From the NCBI GenBank assembly GCA_905221605.1, contig CAJNDS010002250.1:481690-545689 (forward strand): a DNA stretch of 64,000 nucleotides, in the 5' to 3' direction. How positions within the stretch are numbered: the stretch's first letter is position 1; each line of letters opens with the position of its first letter. Positions 10,909-21,560 of the stretch are shown one piece after another. Both the position numbers and the translations under genes were made by a program. Below the pieces are notes generated by a model, which worked only from the letters and a program-made list of their open reading frames with translations, searched no databases and was not told the DNA's origin. Source of the DNA: Symbiodinium natans. Its lineage: Eukaryota; Sar; Dinophyceae; Suessiales; Symbiodiniaceae.

Positions 10909-13900
10909 ATGAGCCTGAGGTCCGCCGAGGAGATGGCCTCCGAGAAATTTGGGCCCGCCTGGCTCACGGAGGCCTTCCATGCAGCATGGGCCCCAGTTGC
11001 ATGGGAAGTGGCCCAAGGCTTCACACGCGCACCCCCCCGCCGCCCCTTTGTGGGCTTTGTGGCGTGTCTGACTGGGGTGTAGGATCGGATCATCGCTAGC
11101 TTCCTATGTTCAGGAGCATCAGGTGTCTGACAACTGATCCGAGGCCGGAACCTTGCCTTCAGACAACAGAGTCACGAAGCTCCTGAGGCGTCGGAGGGTA
11201 AACCGGTAGCAGGTTGTTGATTCTGATGTTGTGTGTGTGTGTGTGCGCGCGTGTATCTACCAGTCGCAGCTCAGGGCCGAGGACCTGGCTGTGAAGGGCT
11301 TCGATGCTGCTGGCGGCGCCGCCATGAAGATGTTCCTCACGGTCGCATGGCTCGGTGCGTTTTCGGAATATTGGGGCAATGCCCAGGATGCCGCGCACAC
11401 ATTTGTGCACTCCTTACGCAATGAAATTGTTTGGCAGGTGGAGTATGAGAAGCCAGACCCGGACTTGCACACAGAGCTCTTCTGCAAATATCCGCGCCTT
11501 GGACGCCTTTGTGGTCTCGTGTTGTCTCACGTGGTCTCGTGAGGGGACACCGCCAAGATCGCCTCTCTGTAGGTACCCTTTCGAACAGTTCCCTGTAGAA
11601 CGGCGGCAGATCTCATCCTTCGGTGATGTGGACGGTCCGGAGATTGCCGTGCAAATGCACCCCGGCTGCTCAGATGTGTGCTGCTGACCAGTGCCGAAAC
11701 CCGAAAAGTTTGGGGAACACTTGCAAGGGCTCGAGGCCCGCTGTGACAGCTGCCCAGGTTGCTCTCGCATCTGTTCCCGTTCCGCACAGCGAAGTTCTAT
11801 TTCGGGGACGTGTGTCGCGAGACGACCAACTTCATTTTGATTTCTGCCGCCCGGACTGCATAATGCCAGGCACGAAGCAACAACTCCACATCCCAGCATG
11901 GTCTTCATGCCTGGTCTTCATGGCGTCTGGGGCAGGTCAGCGCTGAATGCTCTCATATGCTGTCATGATGCTGTCATGTTAGGAGACGATCGAGTTCTCC
12001 AAGCGCGGGCGCATCGAGAAAGGCATGTGGTGATGTCGCAGACCTGGGGTCTCAAGCCCGCTGCCAGCCTCCCAACCTATCTTTCACTGCAGTGCAACAA
12101 TCTCTGTTTAAGGTGGATTCTACTCTATTTGGGGGGTAAAAGGGTTACTCGGTTACCCCAATTTTGGGAGTACCCATTTTATCTCGTGCAGGCAAAGTGG
12201 TTGAGCAGATCGACTACGGGCCCTACCAGGTGTCTTAGCTTGCCTCCAGCGCGCCACCCCCCCATTTAGGTTCAGGGGGCTTAAGGCTTGGGGTTCACGA
12301 ACAAGGCACTTTGCAGGCATGCATTGCATGTTGGGTGCCTCTGAGGAGGTCAGCGTCACACTCGCTATCTCCCTCTCTCATCTCTCCCTCTCTACCTCCC
12401 TCCCTCCCTCCCTCTCTCTCTCTTTTTGATTGCATGGGTCGGACAGGGAAAAAGCTGCATCATTGCGTCCATTACTCTGGTTGAAGGTGAGGTTGCGGCG
12501 CATCCAGATTGCAGTTCAGGCCTACCTAGGCTCCTTCGGGACTCAATACTTAGAGCATAAGAGGTTGCAATCGGTTTATCACTTATTGCTTGCAGGGTTG
12601 GCGTCTCAGTGTTCGAGCCCTCCCACATCTTAGGACTTCACGTTGGATTTCGACTTGGTGTGCTAGGGCTACGGTTTCTTTAATTTTTTGTCTCAGGGTT
12701 GGGACCGTGGATGTGAGGCATCAAGGGCGCCCCAAGCAGTTCTACGGTAGAAATAGACGCGAGTTTGTCGGCTTTGAGTAGGAGTGTCTCCGCTTGAGCA
12801 GCCAGGGGTTACATAGTCTCCGACAGACGGCTTGTATCCAGGAGGCAGTCGCAAGCAACCATTTCAATGCCGGGCCCCCCCCAAGAATCCCATCTGTAAG
12901 GGTCTCAGTCGGCTGTTCAGCCGCTTCAGATGTCGATTCAGGTGTTGCCTGTCTGTGGCAAGTTCCAGGACGTGCTCTCAAGTGTTTTTTAGCCGGTTCG
13001 CCCCAACTGCATCCAGCACAGAGTTCCCCAACCCGAAATTAGGCAGTTTGCCGGCGATGCCAACCTGCCATGGATCTAGGTCTAGAAAGCCTGGAGAGAG
13101 TCTGATCGAGTGGCTTCTTTGTCGAAACCTGCTCGGAGGCTCAGAGTTCCAGCATGCTTGCATTTGTATCCCCCAAGCGAGGACTGGCTGCTGCCCGATC
13201 CAGCTGAGCGGCTTGCCCACAACAGCAAGCAGCGGACTTCCAACTCAACTCCATGTGCTGACATGTCAGCACTGGCTGCCGTGGTATTCAGCGGAACACA
13301 GCCGGCTGCGCAAGTTCCGAGTATGGCATTGACGCGGGCTCTAAGGTACTACTGCTGTTTGTTCAGGGCTATGGGCCAACTGGCTGCCTGGGACAAGCAA
13401 GGTGCGATGCTTTGATGTGTTTGGGCAAGCTGCAATACAATGCATTCTTGAACCTTCCCAGCCTATGTTTGATGCATGATGTGGCACCTGAAGGGGATGT
13501 GCAGGCACAGTACTTGTCAGTTTCTAGAAGCTTTGCAAAGAACCAGCTTCATTAAAGAATTACTGCCAAGAAGTGGGCATTGGCAGTCATTTTGGACAAT
13601 GGAACTGGAGAAACACAGCAGAGAGGATGTCTTCTCATCAGGATGTGGGGGCACATCTATGACAAGAACAGAAAAGACCAAAAAAAACAGAGAACGACCC
13701 ATGTTTCAGGCACCCCAAAGCTATCGCGAACAGATGTCGGCCTGAAGAGTTGACACTGCCACGTCCAGGGCGCTTCGACGAGTTCTTTGGCGCACTGGAC
13801 TCTAAACAAATGCAGATGGCCGCCCGGCAAAGCCTCTTTGGCCGAACTTGTTGGCTCCCCCTCGTGGTGTGGCGCAAGGCTCCGAAGGCCGTCATTCTTG

Positions 13901-15250
13901 TTGGCTTTTCGCACCAAGGACGGGAGATAAGAGCCGCACAGCTTGAAAGCCAGCGAGCTTCGGCTTCTTGTCGGAACTTTGCATGGCCAAAATTCAAAAG
14001 GCCTCTCAGAACATCCTGCACCCATCAGGTCGCCCGGATACTTGATACTGCGATAGACTTCATGACAAATGTGGTCCCCAGCATGGTGCCAAAATTTCTG
14101 CTTGAAGGCAGGGCGCTCCGTTTCCGTCAGTCCGTGTGCATGTCAGGCGCATCTCACTGCATGGTCTTACGAAGGCGGGCGGCTCGAAAAGGTGAAAGAG
14201 GAGTTGCTGGAGATGATGCCGCACTTTCCTGGCATGCTGCTCGCCAGGTTAGATTTTTTTCACAATGTGCTTTGACAGCCTTACCAGGGCGCTCACAAAG
14301 ACCTTTGTTGTTCCTTTTCGAGGTCGGGCGGCTACCAGTGGACGGGCCAGGAGCTTAGATAGTAATGGCCATCAGCCTCATTGATGTTGTCACAAGGAGA
14401 GTGCCTAGCTAAGATCCCAAGTATGTGGCCACAATGCATGCGAATCTGCAGGCAGGGCAGTGCATGAGTGTTCATCGTGCATTTCGCACCGCTGTGGCTG
14501 ACAGGCAGACAACGCTTTCTTCTGGCGGGATGAATATGGCACGTTGGCATGCGCCTTTGCTGGACCTGTTGTTGCTTGCAATTGTGCTGAGGAACAGCAC
14601 TTGGCCTGAGCGGCGCGTGCTAGAAGATGCATCTAGTGCATGGATGCAAAAGGCTTGCTTCTTGCCTTGAGTGCCTTGAGTTCAGGTGGTGTCCTTGACT
14701 GGGGTGGCTTCAACCGAACGCCATTTTGCATGAATTTCCTGGGATGCCTATCAGGAGCTGACCCCGAGGCACCGGGCTGCAACTTAGCCACTCCTGCCTG
14801 TCTCAGAGAGCCTGCGCAGACATCTCTGAAGGTTCTCCTAGCGCATGAGGAGGGCATCATTCGCTGCTTTCGGGATGAGCCGCCCGGTCCGATGGCAATT
14901 GAGCCAGAACCCTCCCTGAAGATCGACTTTGCCAGTACTTCTCTTCTGTTTTAGTCAGAAGATTTTCTACCTTTCGACCCAGGAGTGCTGTGAACGCTGA
15001 CATGTTTCGAAAATATGAAGAGGGTTGTTTGAGAAGCAGTGAGATCATCGTCCAGGTATGAGCGCTGTGGCGGTCCTCACCTCCCTATGGAGGAGCTTCT
15101 CTTGAGCTGCTTGGACGAGGGAGACGGGGGTGAAACTGGGCTTCCTGCTGTCATGTGCTTCCACTCAGGGTATCACCTGGGCTACATCACTTTCGTGTAC
15201 GAGAGTACGACATGGCTGGAGCGAGAGGTATACAAGCATCTTGGTGAAAC
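10909..15250 (+). CDS. CHK / aminoglycoside-phosphotransferase-like protein, many exons
   Basis: Short plus-strand coding blocks occur in the order expected for a CHK-kinase-like (ecdysteroid-kinase/APH fold) protein. The N-terminal block starts at ATG 10909 (MASEKFGPAWLTEAFHAA). Further blocks are AAGGAAMKMFLTV (near 11305), VEYEKPDPDLHTELFCKYP (from 11438), AKFYFGDVCRETTNFILI (near 11795), ETIEFSKRGRIEKG (near 11983), AMGQLAAWDKQG (near 13363), RFDEFFGALDS (near 13770) and DFMTNVVPSMVP (near 14060). The active-site block HANLQ (14437-14451) joins in phase to ADNAFFWRDEYG (14505 on) across a GC donor and an AG acceptor. GGVLDWGGFNRTPF (near 14690) holds the metal-binding Asp, and EYERCGG with STTWLEREVYK follows at about 15055-15235. 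Members phosphorylate small alcohols or amines; the substrate cannot be read here. The usual catalytic Asp of HxDxxxxN is Asn in HANLQADN. Exon borders are approximate, and the gene may run past 15250. Confidence 0.5.
12360..12425. repeat. (CT)n / (CCCT)n microsatellite
   Basis: A pyrimidine-only run within an intron of the CHK-like gene. Similar tracts occur at about 17320-17348, 22110-22175, 33143-33255 and 63029-63110. Confidence 0.9.
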
Positions 15251-17394
15251 TGGACATTTGACATGCTGCCACAGAAATCGCATGGAACATGAAAGTCGAT
15301 CATGCAGAGCAGGCGCTTAACAAGGCAACAGTTTACTCCCAGCAACCCAAAGTTCTACCGCCCAGGCTGGCCACAAAGGAAGAAATGGCGACGTGGGATG
15401 GGATACTGGATGATCGTTTCCAAGAACGGTTTCGCGTCAGGCGCAACAGACCATTGCATGTGAGAGCAGGGAGAGAGCAGCCATCTCGGGAGCCATCAGT
15501 GTGCTGAAGCTTGGTTGTCATGTCAGGTGCCGAACCTCTGCCATCATCAACTCCTTTGCATTCTACAGCTTGAAAGGCACACGTGCAGTGTTTCCGCTTG
15601 TTGCCTGGTAAGGCAGCAGAACAGTCCAGCGTGTGCACCAATTCGTTGTGAGCGGCTTAGGTGACCACTTGAGCACTCTGTTCAAAGAGTGGTCCAAAGG
15701 GAAGGGCGCTCCTTTCCTGACAGAGATCAAGTGAGATGGGGCTCCAGACCGCGACAGCGTTCGGGTCCTTAGGAATCATTGTCCTGGCATTCGCAAAAGT
15801 GCTGAATGGCCTCACCTGAATCGTGAGTCTCCAGGAGATGGGTTGTACATATTCGGCAGGCGTCAAATCTTGGATTAGCTTCCCAACAGTGCGGGGGGGG
15901 GGGGGGCCTAAGCAGCCACCCTGCCACTTGGAGTCCTGCTTGAGATCGCTTGAAAGATGAAGGCGGGGCTCACATCTTAAGCCTTCAGCCATGAGTCCCC
16001 AAAGGCAAGTCTTGAAGCTTGAGCACCGTCCCGCGTAATAAAACGTCTGATGCTAGCCTTCAGACCTTGTGCCAACACCTTCAACTGGTGTCTTTTTCCA
16101 GAAATAGGCTGATGACTTCTTCTGCTTCCGCATCGATGGCGACAGTTCCGAACATGCCTGCGTGCAGATCCATAGCAGAGACTCTTCGCTTTACCGTCAA
16201 GGTCATGCAGCCGACGCAGGCTGTGTGCAGGCCACGAACTTTGGCAGAGATGCCAGCGTCTGAAAGAATTTTCGAGAGGCTTCCAGATGCTTCCATGCCC
16301 CGCAAACCGAGAAGACCGGTGCAGGCGACATACTCCCAGAGGCGGAAGTTGACGTGGTCCAGCATCATCCCGAGGTCGCGTTGGGGCAAGGGTAGCTTCA
16401 GGTTTGGGGAAGTGCAGGCAGCAGCAAAATGTGCGAAAAGCAGTGAATTCGGGAGACCCCGCGCATGTCTCCGGATGCATTGGTACCACACAGCTGTCCA
16501 CACTCTGCACTTTGCCAGGGTTTGCTGGTCTCCAGCGTCGTTTCCGGATCGTCGAAGGCCTGCTGCACCTGTAGTGACATCATGGGGTCTAGTAAGGCAG
16601 TCTTGTGTAGATGTGTAGGAGCATAGAGGGAGCCATGATGAGCCATGTTGCAGGCTGCACCCAGCCGCGGTGTCGTGTTCGAACACCAGGCCAAGAGCCG
16701 CAGAAATGGTTTGTGTTCAGTAGATGTGGTGTGGCAAAAGCAGCGCACCGGACCAGGGTCGGCACTGGGTCTCCATGTTCGAAGTGGATAGGCGGGAATG
16801 TGCGAGCGGTTTGACTTGGGTTGGGCTACTTCATCCTGGTCGCCTGATCCTCGTCAGCAGGTACTGGTTTGCATCTCCTCTTTCTGTGAGCTCGGAGCCG
16901 AGAGACTTTTGGAGCAACATTGTTGAACGCCAGCGTCCTGAAAGCACCCTAAACCCTAAACCCCAAACCCCAAACCGTATACTTCCTCTGTGCGTTTTGC
17001 TGCTCAGTGCTCCCCATCTTGCAGGATCCCCCAGCGGAGAGGCCTGTTGTGGGGTTGGGCCAATCAATGCTCCGAGATCTCAAGCATTCTAGAATTGCAT
17101 GTGTTTTGGTGTTTAAAGGCATTTTTCTGTGGTTGCCTTTGACGTGATGCAGTGGGGGAAGAAGAAAGGGATACTGACATGAGGGTGATACAGTGTTCCG
17201 TATCCCGATTTAAACCCTAAACCCTTGGCATCTACTGCCTCCATCTCAGAGGTTTGTGAAAAAGTCTCCGATCTGTGCAGGCCCGGGCTGAAACCGACGT
17301 TCCGACCTTGGCCTTCATGACGCTCTCTCTCTCTCTCTCTCTCTCTGTACAAACACATATATATATATATATGCATATATATATATATATATAT
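15251..17394. other. No recognised gene; one candidate exon
   Basis: At 16019-16686 long frames are open on both strands (199 codons plus, 201 minus), so which strand codes, if either, is unclear. A short CCCTAAA block at 16949-16975 precedes CTTGCAG and an open segment at 17025-17093 (DPPAERPVVGLGQSMLRDLK), a plausible exon of an unknown plus-strand gene. A CT run and an AT run lead into the element at 17395. Confidence 0.4.
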
Positions 17395-18542
17395 GCTACC
17401 CCCCCCCAGAAGAATCTACCTTTAAAGGTTTTATCGCGTGTTATATGGTTGAACGATCACGAGATTTATTTCCCAGAATTACATGGTTGAACGATCACGA
17501 GATTAACTTCCCAGAATTACATTTTCAGGTCTTATGGCGTTGTGTGTGGTTGAGCTATTGCCATGTCAGATGCCATTTTCATATCTTATATATGGCGTTG
17601 CGTGTGGTCGAATTATTGCGATGTCAGACGCATGAATTTTACCTGCGAGCGCGGTTGGTCTGGATTGGATAGAGAATATGGACTACCGAGACGCCATATC
17701 CTGTGGGGCGAAGGAAGCCTACGACAAGAACTTTCTCATGACATGGGAGCATAGCTCTCCGCATGCCACTCCTGGTGCTAGGGAGAACTTGTGCTGGAGA
17801 TAGATCACATGTGATTGGACTTGGCGTAATGTCAAGTCTTGTTTCGTGGGATGTGTCTCGAGGGTGCCACTCTTGATTTTCTCGACTATGGTAGAGATGA
17901 CCGGTGGAGGAGACGAGGGATTAAGCATAGAAGCTGTGGATGCGGAAGTGCTTGGCGTGAAGGAGCTCTGAACCAATTCAAGTTTGCAGACACCATTCTC
18001 CAAGGAGATGAGGCCCGATACCGCTCCCACGCGCTTCATGGCAACTACTTGTTCACGTACACTTCTCACTCTTTAACCAAATGCTTCAGTAACATTTTCA
18101 TGTTCACAGGTCTTGGGCTCTACTGAGTAAGATGAGGACATCTTGGATGATCTTTCAGGGGGGCAGGGGGGGGTGGTTCAGAGGTCCTGGGGCCAAACCC
18201 CCCCAACCCCCCCCCCCCCTCCCTCCATCCTGCTTATAAGCAACCCCAGTGCTTATAAGCAACCCAAGCTGCTTATAAACAAGACACACACTTAAAAAAA
18301 AACTTACACCGCACTCTCAGCATATAGGAGAATGATATAGGAAATCATATCCTACACATACATAAGGACGAAGACCGTGACTTAAAAAAGAAAAAGATAA
18401 CTTAAGCTAAGAAATTAAAATAGAGATATGTTAAACCCCCACCCTCTGGCTGAAAAGAAAAAACAACTCAAGCTAATAGATTAAAGTATAGATATGTTAA
18501 ACCCCCACCCTCTGGAGGTAGATTCTCCAGGGGGGGGGTACC
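17395..18542. mobile_element. 1.15-kb non-autonomous element with poly-C terminal inverted repeats
   Basis: The left end reads GCTA, nine C, then AGAAGAATCTACCT. The right end (18514-18542), read on the minus strand, is GGTA, nine C, then TGGAGAATCTACCT. Both ends abut (AT)n runs. Inside the left end, a 41-bp unit beginning GGTTGAACGATCACGAGATT is tandemly repeated (17443-17524), and a second unit around GGCGTTGYGTGTGGTYGA occurs twice (near 17535 and 17592). Inside the right end, a unit ending GATATGTTAAACCCCCACCC occurs twice (near 18423 and 18490). Open frames are short (up to 116 codons) and carry no transposase motif. The cap matches the autonomous element at 50774-56402, so that transposase may mobilise it in trans. 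Confidence 0.75.
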
Positions 18543-21315
18543 ATATATATATATATATTCTGTGTTTAATATGTATACACACATATATATATATATGTAT
18601 ATATTCAAAGATTGATAGATACATATACGTATGTATAGCAGAGCCTCCAGCCCTGGTCTTCTCCACTGCCCGTTCAGTTCCCACCTTTTGCTGACACAAA
18701 GTCCCAAGACGCCTGGAAGCTGCTTGGCACCGGCTTGCCTACGCCAGCCAACCCCGACGCAGGCGTTGGGCTTTGAGTGTAACCCACGGTGCCACCTTTT
18801 TTGAACTGAGATTATGATTGGAATCGGCATCGTTTGCCTGACCTTTGCTTCCAACTGCCAGGCGGAGCGGGCCCAGCTGTCTCAGGGCTTGTCTTCTGGC
18901 ATCCTAGCAGGTGTGGAGCTATGCCATTGTTGAACAACTTTCAGGGATTTTCATGGCAGCTCACAATCCATGCAGATTTGCAGCTGTGCGAGCCAATGCT
19001 GTCTGGTCAGTTGACGTGCTGGCACCTATCGGCATTGGCCAATCCATGCTCATCTGCGGCCCAAAGGCCCGTGGCTGCAGAGGGTGAATTAAAAGTATCA
19101 TTACTATTCTTGCTGTTAGTATTTTTTGATTATTACTACTATTATTGTTATCATGAGTAGTTTTAGCTGACTTCAGATTAGCAATTTTACCTCGGAGTAG
19201 CGCGAATAACACAGATTGGGTTGCGCAGAGTTGTGTAAGGGTACGGAAGCGGAGCAGTCCCGCAACCCAAATTTCGTAGTCCAGCCAAGTCTAGGAAACG
19301 CAAAAATTCCATTGAGAAGTCTATTCTGGGCCCCCAAGAAGGAGGCCCCGGATGTGAGAGTCACTTCTAGGAGCCCCCCCAAAAAGGGTAAACCCAAAAC
19401 CTTAAACCCTATACTTCGAACCCCCCCCCCACATGTTTGTTCATGAGGGTCTTGTTCCGTGGATTTTGGGGCCGTTGTTGCAGGGGGGTTTCTAATCTCG
19501 AGTCGGCATGGGGCGTTTGCTTGGTGTATTGTGAGTGACTAAGACTGCGCAGAGTCTGACCAGACAACGCGAGCAGTGTCTACCGGTCCCCAAATGTTCC
19601 CAACATTTCAGTGGCACGCTGCCTGTGTACTGAATCCCTCCAACGAGGACACGGGCAAGAGCACCTTAGCCAATCAGGCCGCTCTGTGTCCTTCGGAGAA
19701 CTTCCGCTTGCTTCTTTGTAAGAGAACCTGTGTTCTTCACAAGTTTGTCGTAAAAGGTTGTGGAACATGCTCTTGCCGGCCGCCAAGTGGACAAGGCGCT
19801 TTCTGTCAGAATGTTCAACTGCCCGATTCGGGAGTTTTTTGCCCACTAGAATGGGAAAAAGTGTGTTTCCGCAGGTTTAGCTGCATTTCTGGCAGGTGGT
19901 GCGCTTTCTGTCATCACCAGCTCCACCAGCGGATCCAGCCTTGCAACGCATGGGCACGCTGATGCAGGTTGCTGGGGCCCCAGGCGTGTAGACATGACTC
20001 GGAAGTACAAAATATATCAAAATATGTATTCCGCAAGAAATGACGTGTTCCATACCGCTGGCGATTACATCGTTTCTAGGATCCTGTTGAGTAAAGCCTC
20101 GCTTTGCATACAGAAATTTCAGAAACCAGGACATGCACAGTTAGTGCAGCGGCTTTTACCATTGGGCCAGTAGGCTTTGCTCTACTGGCAGCCATGTTGC
20201 CTCCTGATTGGGAGAGTTCAAAAGGTTGCCTCTTCGGCCCGTGCAGAGGCCTCGTTGATGCTCACCCCTAAGGCTGTGCCAGCAAGTCCCACAAAGGCTG
20301 GTGGGGTGAGAAGTTTGTGAAAAGTCTTCTTGGTCTAGGCAAGGTGGAGGGTGCCCCCGCGCGATCTAGATCACGTTAGCGGATGAGCCGGCGCGCAGTT
20401 GAACAGCATTTGTTTGCCACTGGTTGAGCATTGACTGTGAGTTGGCTCGTTCTGCGGTCGGCTTGTTTGGGTTGCCTTTGCCTGAAAGTCGCATCAGTCC
20501 TCCGCGAGCTACCTCCCCGCACTCTTCGATGCCGTGGCTGTGGCCGAGGTGCGACATGTTTTTCGAAGTGGCATTGAGCAAGCATACCTTGGCAAACCTT
20601 GGGCTGGTGTGTAGATTCGACACGACTTGCTGCGCGTGCCCTTTCTTCCGCCTAGGAAGTCCGGGATGGAGGCAAGCAGGCGCTCCTGGTCCTCGACACT
20701 GCTGCCCTCCTGCAGTTACCTTAAGCGCATGAGGCCGGGAACCTCGATACGCAGCTCTTCTTCCAGCAGACGAGAAAATGACTATAGAGCTTCAGTGTGC
20801 CCACGCCGAAGCGCATGAGGCCGTGCATCTCGATACACAGCTCTTCTTTCAGCAGACGAGAATCACCAGAGATTCAGTGTTCACTCATGCGTGCAGTTAC
20901 TCTTGGGAGCTGGCCCTGGGCGTTTGCATACTTCCTGGACGCATCTATACAGGAGAGCTGTAGAGACATCATGAGACGTCAGTGTAAGGTGAACGTATAT
21001 CCAGCTTTCTAATGGGGAGTCGCTTCAAGGAGCAGCTGTTATATGATTATGTGATCATATTCTTCTTCTTCTTATTGTTATTATTATCCAGTATTATTGT
21101 TATTATTATTCATTATTATGTATATATTTATTGCTTTCTTTGTTTATATTCAGATTTGTTTTTGTATATTCACAAAATATGATTGGACTTGTTTCCGGCA
21201 AGGTTGCTCCTCTCTTGGATGCCTGGGACCTGGCCCTGGAGCTCGCGGAGGCCCCTGGTGCAAGCAAAGCCCCTCGTGTCTGAAAGCTGAACGGGTGGTT
21301 CCTAAAGACAACGAA
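18543..21315. other. No recognised gene
   Basis: Overlapping frames on both strands are without motifs. It includes three GCTTATAAGCAACCC-like units just outside this range (18232-18280), a TTATTA-rich stretch (19095-19155), a short C-rich telomere-like remnant (19384-19431), a TTA/ATT-rich tract at 21055-21180, and a tandem duplication at about 20722. Confidence 0.45.
20722..20885. repeat. Approximately 84-bp tandem duplication
   Basis: Two adjacent copies share AAGCGCATGAGGCCG, CTCGATACRCAGCTCTTCTT and CAGCAGACGAGAA. They are about 85-90% alike by eye, and neither copy is in a recognised gene. Confidence 0.75.
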
Positions 21316-21560
21316 GCCCTAAACCCTTAAACCCTTAAACCCTTATATAAACCCTTAAACCCTTAAACCCTTAAACCCTTAAACCCTTAAACCCTTAAAC
21401 CCTTAAACCCTTAAACCCTTAAACCCTTAAACCCTTAAACCCTGAAACCCTGAAACCCTTAAACCCTGAAACCCTGAAACCCTTAAACCCTTAAACCCTT
21501 AAACCCTTAAACCCTTAAACCCTTAAATCCCTAAGCCCTAAACCCTGAACCCTAAACGCT
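21316..21560 (+). repeat. CCCTTAAA octamer array
   Basis: Roughly 25 tandem units of the 8-mer CCCTTAAA, with CCCTGAAA variants, grade into CCCTAAA and CCCTAGG on the right. It is an octameric variant of the telomere-like heptamer that has been homogenised locally. A GC-rich stretch follows (21590-21715) that is open in more than one plus frame and could be an exon. Confidence 0.9.

Noticed and set aside
16019-16686. Overlapping 199- and 201-codon frames on opposite strands
   Set aside because: Both strands look equally coding-like and neither shows a motif, so no gene was called.
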